Assembly (NCBI RefSeq): GCF_000374025.1
Contig: NZ_KB893244.1
Coordinates: forward strand, 186,001-250,000
From: Spirosoma panaciterrae DSM 21099
GTDB taxonomy: Bacteria > Bacteroidota > Bacteroidia > Cytophagales > Spirosomataceae
Length of the DNA: 64,000 nucleotides
Direction: 5' to 3'
A model generated the notes under the pieces. That model worked only from the letters and a program-made list of their open reading frames with translations, was not told the origin of the DNA and searched no databases. Positions 1 through 8,308 of the stretch are shown one piece after another. Within the stretch, counting starts at the first letter, position 1. Each line of letters begins with the position of its first letter. The position numbers were made by a program, and so were the translations under genes.

Positions 1-2
1 CG

Positions 3-464
3 GCCTGGTTCATCTATTTCGATGTGATGCTGGCGGCCTATGTGTATCCCATTCTGGTACGTTGCGAAAAAGACCCCAAACTTCGGGAATTCTATGAAGC
101 GCATATGGACCAATGGCTCCAGCAACGGAAGGGCGATAAGAATCCTCTTATCAATTTCCTGTACTGTTACGCTCGAAATAAACGGGTTGAACTGACTGCG
201 TCGGTAGCGTTTCTGGTCGATACGCCACTCGATTTGGTAAACTGGACGGTCGATCATACCAAACGAGAAGATGTTCGGATTGTGCGTACGCCGGTGCTCG
301 ACGAATGGCAGGTAAATGAACTGCCCCCCGCCAGCATACGGACCGTAGTACGCTGGGACAAAAACCCCTGGGCGGCTGTGAATGGTACGCCCGATATCGA
401 ACGGGAGCCTGTGTTCTGGCTACTGCCGTACTGGATGGGGAGATACCTGAAAATGATTCAATAA
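3..464 (+). CDS. C-terminal part of a propeller/toroid paralogue (cut by window edge)
   Basis: The reading frame is already open at the window edge (codons from base 3), so this is the 3' end of a longer gene and not a small protein. The last residues, LLPYWMGRYLKMIQ, match the ends of the next two proteins (LLPYWMGRYLGVIS). The preceding part also aligns loosely with them (a block around LDLVNWTVDHTKRED matches LDMIEWPVLNSHRKD in the third copy). It is therefore the first visible member of a tandem family of three. It lacks the acidic SAGD stretch seen just before the terminal motif in the other two copies and is the most diverged. Function unknown; probably a secreted or periplasmic carbohydrate-active protein by association with its neighbours (inference). 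The next gene starts 21 bp downstream on the same strand. Confidence 0.7.
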   Translation, partial: AWFIYFDVMLAAYVYPILVRCEKDPKLREFYEAHMDQWLQQRKGDKNPLINFLYCYARNKRVELTASVAFLVDTPLDLVNWTVDHTKREDVRIVRTPVLDEWQVNELPPASIRTVVRWDKNPWAAVNGTPDIEREPVFWLLPYWMGRYLKMIQ

Positions 465-485
465 TCGGTTGAAAAACAAATTTTT

Positions 486-2714
486 ATGTGCTTAGAGATA
501 ATTCGTAAATGCCTGGCTGGTGTTGTGCTGGGGGTATCGTTGGGAGTGCTGGCTAGTGCCCAGTCCGTGTATCAGGACAAACCATTTCTTCAGGATTATA
601 GCATAAAATATTATGTCGATAAACCGGAGGCCAGTTTATCAGGGCTTGCCTGCGACCGAAATGGGGTGATTCAATTGCTCACGGCCAACGGGCTCGCGCG
701 CCCATCCGGGGGAGAGTTTTTAGTAGCCGGTAAGGTTCTCCCCGATCAGACGTATCGGCCAATGGGTGATATGAAACTGTCTGCGCTTGGAACCTACGAT
801 CATCAGCTTGTATACCTCGATAATCGGGCGGTGCTGAGCAATGCCTGGGCCGGAAAGCTTTTTTCGGAACATCAACTCCCGCAGGCCCGGCTGTTTGCGG
901 GTGGGGCCGATTTTGCGTTTCTGGTTTCGGATGGGAAAGCACTGCATCTGGTAAAAGGGAAAGAAATCCGCTGGAAAGGAGCTATGCCTGATGATGAAGC
1001 GATACAGATTCGCTATCAGCCTGGAGTCGACCAGTTCTGGGTATTGGGTAAAAAAGCCCTCTACACTCTTTCGGGAAAGGCGCCCAAACTGGCTAAAGTG
1101 CTGGATGGCGCCAATTTTACGGCCTTCGATCTGGCATCGAAAGGGACTAAAGTTGTGATTGGAACCACCGACGGGTACCTGGAAGTTGACGCGGTCGGAA
1201 AGAAACCGATAGGTACTGTTCATCGCAAACTGCCGGTAACGAATATTACGTCCGTTGCAGAAGTGAATGGGAAACTCTGGTTCGGTTCCGATCAGGGGGC
1301 CTTTTCGCTGCGCCCCGATGGTAAGTTCGACTATTACAACGGTGAACGCTGGTTGCCGGGTAATCAGGTTACACAGATTGCGGCTGGTCCCGCCAATTCG
1401 GTCCTGATTCTGACAACAGCCGGTCTGGCTAAGATCGAATCGAAAGGGATGACACTGGCCGAGAAAGCCCAGTTCTATGATCGGCAGGTGCGGACCCGGC
1501 ATATTCGCAATGGATTCAATGCATCGCTGGTTCGGATGGAAAAAGGGGTTCTGGAAAGTGGCTATATGGAAGATTCGGATAATGATGGCCTCTGGACGTC
1601 GATGTATCTGGCCGGTGAAATTTTCCGGTATGCCGTCACGAAAGATAAAGAAGCGCTGCAAAACTGCCGGGAATCGCTCGACGCGATGGAACGGCTGTAT
1701 ACCGTAACGCCAGTTCCGGGATTTCCGGCTCGCTCGTTCGAACGGGCTGGTTACATCAGTAAATTGCATGATGTCGAACGCTGGCAACACTCTCCTCAAC
1801 CCGGCTGGGACTGGAAATCGACCACCAGTAGCGACGAAGTGATCGGGCACATTTTTGCCTTCGGTGCCATGGCTGAGCTCGTCGATGACAAAGACCTGAA
1901 AAGCCGCTCCATAACCTTGATCGACACCCTCATGAGTCACATCATCAGCCATGATATGTACCTGATCGATTTTGATGGAAAACCAACCATGTGGGGACGC
2001 TGGAATCCGGAATATGTAAATGCTTTCCCGATCAACGTTGGCGACCGCAAGCTGAACTCGTCCAATATCGTGGCTATGCTGCAAACGGCCTATCACTTCA
2101 CCCATAAAGAGAAGTATAAGAAGAAGGCGTTCGAACTGATGCAGAAGCACGGCTATTTTGAAAACCTGATGCGCCCAATGAACATCATCGGTAAAGCCCC
2201 GGAAAATGCCGATGAGCACAGCAAACACATGTCGGATGGCTGGAACCACTCCGATGATGAGATGTATTTCGTAGGGTACTGGGGGCTGTATCGGTATGCA
2301 CTTAATGATACCTTACGGGCCAATTTTAAGAAAGCCATTATCGACCACTGGGAAATTGAACGGCCCGAAAAGGAAGGTGCCTGGAATATTTTTACCGCCC
2401 TGACAGGGACAAAAACCTTCGATCTGACCGAAGCGGTCTGGTATTTGAAGGAATATCCACTAGACCTCATCGACTGGGAAATCCGAAACCGCCATCGGAA
2501 AGATATTGAATTGATCCCCGATAATTTTCGTCGGCAGACGACCAAAGAAGTACTCCCACCCGATGAGCGCCCGATTCAACGACATAACGGTAATATGTTC
2601 GAACTGGAACGAACGCGGGGGAATGGGACCTCCGAACATAGCGCGGGCGACATCTGGTTATTGCCGTATTGGATGGGTCGATACCTGGGTGTGATCAGTG
2701 CACCTGTGCGATAA
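486..2714 (+). CDS. Secreted propeller plus helical-toroid protein, tandem paralogue 2
   Basis: A 742-residue protein. The N-terminus has a basic stretch, a hydrophobic core and an LASAQ cleavage site near residue 25, so it should be exported. Residues about 30-320 carry repeats like the two-component-regulator propeller (blocks such as GKLWFGSDQGAF followed by NGERWLPGNQVTQI). The second half, about 330-742, is helical with conserved aromatic and acidic blocks (DSDNDGLWTSMYL, STTSSDEVIGHIF, WNHSDDEMYF, LLPYWMGRYLG), suggesting an alpha/alpha-toroid glycoside hydrolase or lyase fold. I do not recognise the catalytic family and assign no reaction. There is no histidine-kinase or DNA-binding domain, so the propeller is not part of a hybrid two-component sensor here. 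It is clearly homologous along its full length to the next gene. A long antisense frame covers part of it and is a shadow. Confidence 0.85.
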   Translation: MCLEIIRKCLAGVVLGVSLGVLASAQSVYQDKPFLQDYSIKYYVDKPEASLSGLACDRNGVIQLLTANGLARPSGGEFLVAGKVLPDQTYRPMGDMKLSALGTYDHQLVYLDNRAVLSNAWAGKLFSEHQLPQARLFAGGADFAFLVSDGKALHLVKGKEIRWKGAMPDDEAIQIRYQPGVDQFWVLGKKALYTLSGKAPKLAKVLDGANFTAFDLASKGTKVVIGTTDGYLEVDAVGKKPIGTVHRKLPVTNITSVAEVNGKLWFGSDQGAFSLRPDGKFDYYNGERWLPGNQVTQIAAGPANSVLILTTAGLAKIESKGMTLAEKAQFYDRQVRTRHIRNGFNASLVRMEKGVLESGYMEDSDNDGLWTSMYLAGEIFRYAVTKDKEALQNCRESLDAMERLYTVTPVPGFPARSFERAGYISKLHDVERWQHSPQPGWDWKSTTSSDEVIGHIFAFGAMAELVDDKDLKSRSITLIDTLMSHIISHDMYLIDFDGKPTMWGRWNPEYVNAFPINVGDRKLNSSNIVAMLQTAYHFTHKEKYKKKAFELMQKHGYFENLMRPMNIIGKAPENADEHSKHMSDGWNHSDDEMYFVGYWGLYRYALNDTLRANFKKAIIDHWEIERPEKEGAWNIFTALTGTKTFDLTEAVWYLKEYPLDLIDWEIRNRHRKDIELIPDNFRRQTTKEVLPPDERPIQRHNGNMFELERTRGNGTSEHSAGDIWLLPYWMGRYLGVISAPVR

Positions 2715-2727
2715 GAGATTGGAGAAA

Positions 2728-2864
2728 GAGAGAAAGCGCGAACGAGTGATTGAGCGTGGAGCCAACTTGATTTATTGACAATGAATCTATTAACCCTTCT
2801 TAAACAATCTGGAATGAGTTGGTTGTTCTATGGAACGCTCTTTCACTCGTTCACGCTTTCACTC
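2728..2864. repeat. Long imperfect hairpin of 8-bp units reaching into the next gene
   Basis: The left arm 2728-2757 and the right arm 2835-2864 are inverted copies of each other over 30 bases with four mismatches. Each arm is made of 8-bp units of the purine-rich type GTGAAAGA/GCGAACGA. The left arm lies after the stop of the upstream paralogue. The right arm lies inside the start of the next gene, where it encodes residues about 19-28 of the signal peptide. The same architecture recurs at 19.8, 25.8 and 46.0-46.1 kb, with a partial copy at 40.2 kb. Likely a transcription terminator or a mobile palindromic element; which one is not shown by sequence alone. Confidence 0.75.
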
Positions 2865-5087
2865 CTCGTATCGGCTCAGCAGACAGCTTATCGGGATGTG
2901 CCTTATAGACAGGACTATAGCATCAAGTACTATGCGGCCGATACAACGCTTCAGCTAAGCCATACCTGTACGGATCGAAATGGAGTCACGCAGGTGCTTT
3001 CTGCCAATGGATTGCTGCATCCATCGGGTGGGCAGTTTCAATATCCCGGCAAACTGGTCGCCGACCAAACGTACCGCCCGGTTACCGATCGCAAGCTCTC
3101 AGCGTTGGGGCTTTACAACCAGCAGTTGATCTACCTGGACGAGACTGCCCTTTTTAGCAATGCCTGGGCCGGAAAACTGTATATTGAACATGGATTGCCT
3201 GCAGCCCGGTTGTTTTGTGTCGGGGCGTTTGAGGACAAGCAGTCGTTTTCGGGTTTAGTTTCGGATGGGGTTCGACTTCGCTGCTGGCAAAATGGTTCGC
3301 GCGTATGGGAAGGTACGTTACCACAGGATTCTGTAATCGGTCTTCAGTATGAGGCCGCTCAGCAACGGTACTGGGTATTGGGAAAACACTCTCTCAATGT
3401 ACTGGACCCGAAAGCGGGCCAACTTCAGATAGTCTTTCAGCAACCGGGCCTAACCTGTTTGGCTGTTTTTCAAAATAAGCTCTACATCGGCACGCACGAC
3501 GGGTATCAGGTACTGGATGCCCGTTCGTTTGCTCCGATTAATGGGATTCAGAAACGGTTGCCCTGGCCCGACCTGACCGTTATTTCGGTGATACATGGGA
3601 AGCTATGGTTCGGCTCGAGCAGGGGCGCATTCATGCTGCGGCAGGATGGTGCGTTCAACTACTATTATGGTGAACGCTGGTTACCCGGCAACACCGTTAC
3701 GGCCATTGGAGAAGGTGCTGGGGAAACGGTTTGTGTATTGACGAACAAGGGTCTGGGGGAAATTCGCTTCGAGCCGATGACTCTGGAACAGAAGGCGTTG
3801 CGCTATGAACAGCAGGTTCGGCAACGGCACATCCGATACGGCTTTAATTGTGATGTGACCATGATCCAGAATGGTGATCTGTCGACGGCACAGATGGGGC
3901 AACGAGATAGCGACAACCTCTGGACATCGATGTATCTGGTTAGCCAGTTGTTTCGCTATAAAGTGACTGGCAGTAAGGAAGCGTTGCAAAACTGCATGGA
4001 ATCGTTCGAGGCTATGGAGCGGCTGTTTAGCATTACCGGAATGGACGGTTTTTTCGGACGGGGCTTCGAACGACGGGGGTATCATAAATTTGAGGCCAAA
4101 GCCTGGGATGGAGGCCTAACCAACGGCTGGAACCACGCCAGCGACCCGCAGTGGGATTGGCGCGGCACCACCAGTAGTGATCAGACCGTGGGCCAACTGT
4201 TTTGCCTTACGTTGATGGCCGAACTGATGGATGGTGATGTGAAGAAACGGGCCATTACGCTGATGGATGGCCTGATGACCAACATTGTCCGTAACAATTG
4301 GTATCTGATCGATGTAGATGGCAAACCTACGCTTTGGGGGAAATGGCATCCCGATTATGTCAACTCGTTTCCGATTACGGTGGGTGATCGGAAAATCATG
4401 TCGTCCAACATCATTGCTTTTTTACAAGCCGCCTATCATTTTACCAAAAAGCCCATCTATCGGCAGGAAGCCTATGAACTGATGGAGCAATACGGCTATC
4501 TGGACAACCTGATGCGACCCATGAGTGAGATTGGGAAAGCGCCCCAGGGGGCGGGCGACTGGGCAAAGATGCTGTCGGAAGAATGGAACCACTCCGACGA
4601 TGAAATGTACTTCCTGGCCTATTGGTGCCTGTATCCCTACGCCTTTACACCTGAACTGAAAGAGAAGTACCGGGAAGCCATCAGGGACCATTGGCAGGCA
4701 GAACGCCCCGAAAAAGATGGACTCTGGAATCTATGCTATGCCATGACAAGCGCAAAATCGTTTGATTTGCCCGAAACCATCTGGTATTTGCAGGAATTTC
4801 CACTCGACATGATCGAATGGCCTGTTCTCAACAGCCATCGGAAAGACATTGATTTCGTACCTGCCAACTTCCGGGGCCAGACGACGAAGGAGATACTGCC
4901 TCCCGACGAACGACCCGAACTCAAACACAACCGCAATCTCTTCAAACTGGATCGGCCCGGAAAAGTAGCATCTGAGCTGAGTGCCGGAGATTCTTTCCTG
5001 CTGCCTTACTGGATGGGTCGGTATCTGGGCGTCATCAGTGCTCCGGTTGGGATGCAAAAATCGAGTCCTCACGTATCGGATCGTTGA
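2781..5087 (+). CDS. Secreted propeller plus helical-toroid protein, tandem paralogue 3
   Basis: A 768-residue protein from the ATG at 2781; a TTG at 2775 in the same frame is a less likely start. It is homologous over its full length to the 742-residue protein upstream: the mature start (YRQDYSIKYY), the propeller blocks (GKLWFGSSRGAF, GERWLPGNTVTAI), the helical half (DNLWTSMYLVSQL, WNHSDDEMYFLAYW) and the end (LLPYWMGRYLGVIS). The signal peptide differs: its hydrophobic part (LFHSFTLSLLVSAQ) is translated from the right arm of the 8-bp-unit hairpin at 2728-2864. There is no alternative downstream Met that would give an export signal. Function unknown, as for its paralogue; duplication followed by repeat insertion is the simplest history (inference). 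Confidence 0.85.
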   Translation: MNLLTLLKQSGMSWLFYGTLFHSFTLSLLVSAQQTAYRDVPYRQDYSIKYYAADTTLQLSHTCTDRNGVTQVLSANGLLHPSGGQFQYPGKLVADQTYRPVTDRKLSALGLYNQQLIYLDETALFSNAWAGKLYIEHGLPAARLFCVGAFEDKQSFSGLVSDGVRLRCWQNGSRVWEGTLPQDSVIGLQYEAAQQRYWVLGKHSLNVLDPKAGQLQIVFQQPGLTCLAVFQNKLYIGTHDGYQVLDARSFAPINGIQKRLPWPDLTVISVIHGKLWFGSSRGAFMLRQDGAFNYYYGERWLPGNTVTAIGEGAGETVCVLTNKGLGEIRFEPMTLEQKALRYEQQVRQRHIRYGFNCDVTMIQNGDLSTAQMGQRDSDNLWTSMYLVSQLFRYKVTGSKEALQNCMESFEAMERLFSITGMDGFFGRGFERRGYHKFEAKAWDGGLTNGWNHASDPQWDWRGTTSSDQTVGQLFCLTLMAELMDGDVKKRAITLMDGLMTNIVRNNWYLIDVDGKPTLWGKWHPDYVNSFPITVGDRKIMSSNIIAFLQAAYHFTKKPIYRQEAYELMEQYGYLDNLMRPMSEIGKAPQGAGDWAKMLSEEWNHSDDEMYFLAYWCLYPYAFTPELKEKYREAIRDHWQAERPEKDGLWNLCYAMTSAKSFDLPETIWYLQEFPLDMIEWPVLNSHRKDIDFVPANFRGQTTKEILPPDERPELKHNRNLFKLDRPGKVASELSAGDSFLLPYWMGRYLGVISAPVGMQKSSPHVSDR

Positions 5088-5192
5088 CCGGGTTCAGGTT
5101 AAATTTTTGTGACAAGTAGCCTGAATAGCGGAATAGACCGTAGTACGATAGATGAAGTATAGTGCTTCAGCCTTTTCTTGCTATTGGATGTA

Positions 5193-6011
5193 ATGAGCGA
5201 TACCACCAGCCTACTGCAACGGCTTAAAAACGGCCAGAATGTATACGGAACCTGTATAACCTCCACGGGACCCATGTGGCCCAAAGCGGTAAAGCAGATT
5301 GGCCTTGACTTCGTTTTTATCGATACGGAACACATTCCGCTCGACAGGTCGGAACTGGCACGGCTTTGCCAGCAGTTCAGGGCGTATGGCATTACGCCCA
5401 TCGTGCGTATACCCAGCCCCGATCCTTATCTGGCCTGTCAGGCTATTGATGGTGGGGCCATCGGCATTGTAGCTCCCTATCTCGAATCGGTTGAACAGGT
5501 TCGGACATTGGTTGGCGCTACTAAATACCGCCCGCTAAAAGGTGAAAAACTAGCGGCTTATCTGAATGGATCGGAAACCCTGTCGCCAGAGATGGGGGCG
5601 TACATCGCCAACTACAATACCGACCATATGTTTATAGCCAATATCGAAAGTGTCCCGGCCCTAAATCGGCTGGATGAACTGCTGTCGGTGCCGGGCCTGG
5701 ATGCGGTATTCATTGGGCCACACGATTTGTCGGTAAGTCTGGAATTGCCGGAGCAGTACGATCATCCTGACTTTGAGGCTGCTGTACGAACCATTATTCA
5801 GAAAACCCGTCAGAAAGGGCTGGCCATTGGCATTCATTTCTCGCTGGAACCCGAACGCCAGATTCGGTGGATGGCCGAAGGGGTCAATATCGTTGTGCAT
5901 AGCTTCGATATTGCCCTGTTTAGTCAGCGCCTGCGGCACGATATGGCCGTGATCAAAGAAGCGGTTGGGGATCAGGAAAATGCACTGTCATCCGATTCGT
6001 TACATATATGA
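5193..6011 (+). CDS. HpcH/HpaI-family aldolase
   Basis: A 272-residue cytoplasmic class II aldolase of the HpcH/HpaI (2-keto-3-deoxy acid aldolase / citrate-lyase beta-like) family. Signatures seen are FIDTEHIPLD, which places the catalytic histidine near residue 47; the metal-binding glutamate in IANIESV; and the metal-binding aspartate in IGPHDLS. Family members cleave 2-oxo-3-deoxy sugar acids or 2,4-dihydroxy-hept-2-enedioate to pyruvate plus an aldehyde; the substrate here is not determined. The ATG at 5193 is preferred over an in-frame TTG at 5178. Its stop overlaps the start of the glycerophosphodiesterase gene by 4 bp, implying co-transcription and translational coupling. Confidence 0.9.
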   Translation: MSDTTSLLQRLKNGQNVYGTCITSTGPMWPKAVKQIGLDFVFIDTEHIPLDRSELARLCQQFRAYGITPIVRIPSPDPYLACQAIDGGAIGIVAPYLESVEQVRTLVGATKYRPLKGEKLAAYLNGSETLSPEMGAYIANYNTDHMFIANIESVPALNRLDELLSVPGLDAVFIGPHDLSVSLELPEQYDHPDFEAAVRTIIQKTRQKGLAIGIHFSLEPERQIRWMAEGVNIVVHSFDIALFSQRLRHDMAVIKEAVGDQENALSSDSLHI

Positions 6012-6880
6012 CCAATGTGATGGGCCTTAAACCAATACGTCTGCTTGGATGGCTAACCATTTCCGGAATTACCTACGGACAAGTCCCCGAGTTACCAGCG
6101 GATTCGATCGCCTATTATCGGAAATTTTTATCCGAGAAGCCTGTTATTCGGGTGTCGGCCCATCGTGGCAATACAGGTCGTGCACCTGAAAATACGCTGG
6201 CTACGTTTCGGATTGCGTTACAGCGGCAGGTCGATTACATTGAAATCGACGTCCGGACAACTAAGGATGGCCAGCTTTTTATTTTGCACGATGGTAGCCT
6301 CAACCGGACAACCAATGGTACAGGGCCAGCCGCTGAACGAACACTGGCCGAACTGAAAGAATTATCGGCTGGTAAAGGGGCAGAGGATTCCTTTCGGACC
6401 GAAAAAATTCCTACGTTAGTGGAAGTGTGTCAGTTGGTAGCCGACTGGAATGCGCATCATCGGGCCAAAACCAATCTATACGTCGATTGCAAAGCGGTCG
6501 CTGCTGAGCCGTTGGTAGCTATACTGACCCGGTACGGTTTGTTGAACGATGCGGTCTTTTACGGCTCTGATACCTTTTTGCAATCGCTTCGGAAGGTGGC
6601 TCCCAAGGCGAAAGGCATGCCCTCGCTCCGAAAAAATGATGCGTTGACGGCCAAAATCGCAGCCTTGCATCCGTATGCATTCGATGTAGACGCAACCGAA
6701 TTGACCAAAGAACTGGTCGATCAACTCCACCAGCAGGGACTTCGGGTATTTGTCGACTTGCTGGATGAAGGTGACCACCCGGAATATTACCAGAAAGCAG
6801 CGCAAATGGGCGTCGATGTGATTCAAACCGACCAAATTCTGAACGTTTATCGAACACTGGCCCGGAGGGCGATGAAATAA
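6008..6880 (+). CDS. Glycerophosphodiester phosphodiesterase family protein
   Basis: A 290-residue GDPD-family TIM-barrel phosphodiesterase with an N-terminal export signal ending near TYGQ, so it is probably periplasmic. Conserved family motifs are visible: SAHRGNTGRAPENT with the catalytic histidine and arginine, EIDVRTTKDG with the metal ligands Glu and Asp, and FILHDGSLNRTTNG with the second histidine. These enzymes hydrolyse glycerophosphodiesters to glycerol-3-phosphate and an alcohol. The start codon overlaps the stop of the aldolase gene (ATGA), and the phosphatase gene follows 25 bp downstream. With the purple acid phosphatase it could form a phosphate- or glycerol-scavenging pair (inference). 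Confidence 0.92.
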   Translation: MTNVMGLKPIRLLGWLTISGITYGQVPELPADSIAYYRKFLSEKPVIRVSAHRGNTGRAPENTLATFRIALQRQVDYIEIDVRTTKDGQLFILHDGSLNRTTNGTGPAAERTLAELKELSAGKGAEDSFRTEKIPTLVEVCQLVADWNAHHRAKTNLYVDCKAVAAEPLVAILTRYGLLNDAVFYGSDTFLQSLRKVAPKAKGMPSLRKNDALTAKIAALHPYAFDVDATELTKELVDQLHQQGLRVFVDLLDEGDHPEYYQKAAQMGVDVIQTDQILNVYRTLARRAMK

Positions 6881-6905
6881 CCAAAAACAAGCTGATTTGA
6901 ACGTT

Positions 6906-8288
6906 ATGAAACAACGGATCTGTACGGTATTGCTCATGGCCATAACGGCGTCGGGATGGGCACAGGTACACAAAGAGTATACCCCAACGACTTATCCTGA
7001 CCGCCTGATTCTGGGTTGGCAGACCGATGCGGCCACCTCGCAGTCCGTCAACTGGCGTACCGATTCAACCGTTACCAATGCGGTCGGTGCTATTGCCGAA
7101 GCCGATCCGTCGCCTGATTTTGTTGCTAAAGCAACGGTCATCCAGGCCACGACTGCCCGTACGGTGCTCGATGGCAAAACGGTTCTCTACCACGCTGTTC
7201 ATTTTAACAACCTGAAGCCAAATACAAAATATACCTATCGGGTGGGTGATGGGGTCCACTGGAGCGAATGGTTTCAGTTTAAAACAGCTCAGAATCAGGC
7301 GGCACCGTTTTCTTTTTTGTATTTTGGCGATGCGCAGAACGACATCCGTTCACTTTGGTCGAGAGCCATTCGCGGAGCGTATTCAACCTTGCCCGCCGTG
7401 AGTCTGATGGTGCACGCGGGCGACCTGATTACGACCTCCAATGCCGACTGGCAATGGGCCGAATGGTTTGAAGCGGGGGGATGGATCAATGGCATGGTGC
7501 CTACGCTGGCTACACCGGGCAATCACGAATATTTTAAAGATGAACAGGGGACCTATCGTGTATCCCGACACTGGCGACCTTCGTTTGTGTTGCCCGAAAA
7601 TGGCCCCAAAGGACTGGAAGAAACGGCTTATTTTTTCGATTATCAGGGCGTACGATTTGTTTCATTAAATTCACAGGCTGCTCTGCTTGATTCGGCCGTG
7701 ATGACCACACAGGCCAACTGGCTGGTACAGGTGTTGAGCAGCAATCCGAATCGCTGGACCATCGTGACCCATCATCATCCCATCTACTCGACCAAACAGG
7801 GGCGGGACAACGACGATTGGCGGGAAAAGATGGAGCCGATCTATAAAAAGTATAAGGTCGATCTGGTACTTCAGGGGCACGATCATACGTACGGTCGCGG
7901 GTTGAACATGCCCTTGGGAAAGAGCCGGAAACATCCTGATGGCCCTATCTATGTGGTTTCGGTAAGTGGCCCCAAAATGTATGATATTGGGTTGCAGAAC
8001 TGGATGGATCGGGCAGCATCGAATACGCAGTTGTACCAGATTATTTCGGTCGATGGATCTAAATTATCTTATCAGTCCTACACGGTGATCGGGGAGAAAT
8101 ACGATTCGTTCGACTTACTGAAAGACAGTAAAGGGAAAAATACGCTGGTGGATCAGGCACCGATGCTATCGCCCGAGCGACTTGATTTACCGGCTGAATA
8201 CCAAAAGCGCTATACGCCCTCCCAGATGGACGAGTATCGGAATCGGTTTCAGGAATATAAAGCCCGCAAACAGGCCCAAAAAAAGTAA
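6906..8288 (+). CDS. Purple acid phosphatase-like metallophosphoesterase
   Basis: A 460-residue exported protein (signal ending in SGWAQ) with an N-terminal fibronectin-like purple-acid-phosphatase domain (RLILGWQTD to TYRVGDG). A calcineurin-like catalytic domain follows. The five metal-site blocks are present: FGDAQ, HAGDLI, TPGNHEY, VTHHHPIY and QGHDHTYGRG. The family hydrolyses phosphomonoesters with a di-metal centre. The TTG at 6897 is upstream in frame, but the ATG at 6906 gives a clean signal peptide and is chosen. It lies 25 bp after the glycerophosphodiesterase stop codon on the same strand and 20 bp before the DUF5009 gene, so a four-gene operon (aldolase, GDPD, phosphatase, acyltransferase) is likely. 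Confidence 0.92.
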   Translation: MKQRICTVLLMAITASGWAQVHKEYTPTTYPDRLILGWQTDAATSQSVNWRTDSTVTNAVGAIAEADPSPDFVAKATVIQATTARTVLDGKTVLYHAVHFNNLKPNTKYTYRVGDGVHWSEWFQFKTAQNQAAPFSFLYFGDAQNDIRSLWSRAIRGAYSTLPAVSLMVHAGDLITTSNADWQWAEWFEAGGWINGMVPTLATPGNHEYFKDEQGTYRVSRHWRPSFVLPENGPKGLEETAYFFDYQGVRFVSLNSQAALLDSAVMTTQANWLVQVLSSNPNRWTIVTHHHPIYSTKQGRDNDDWREKMEPIYKKYKVDLVLQGHDHTYGRGLNMPLGKSRKHPDGPIYVVSVSGPKMYDIGLQNWMDRAASNTQLYQIISVDGSKLSYQSYTVIGEKYDSFDLLKDSKGKNTLVDQAPMLSPERLDLPAEYQKRYTPSQMDEYRNRFQEYKARKQAQKK

Positions 8289-8308
8289 ACGCAGTTAACC
8301 AACCTACT

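Noticed and set aside
720..2249. 509-residue minus-strand reading frame opposite the second propeller/toroid gene
   Set aside because: It is antisense to a well-supported gene with paralogues, has no domain signatures, and such frames are common where codon use avoids stops on the other strand.
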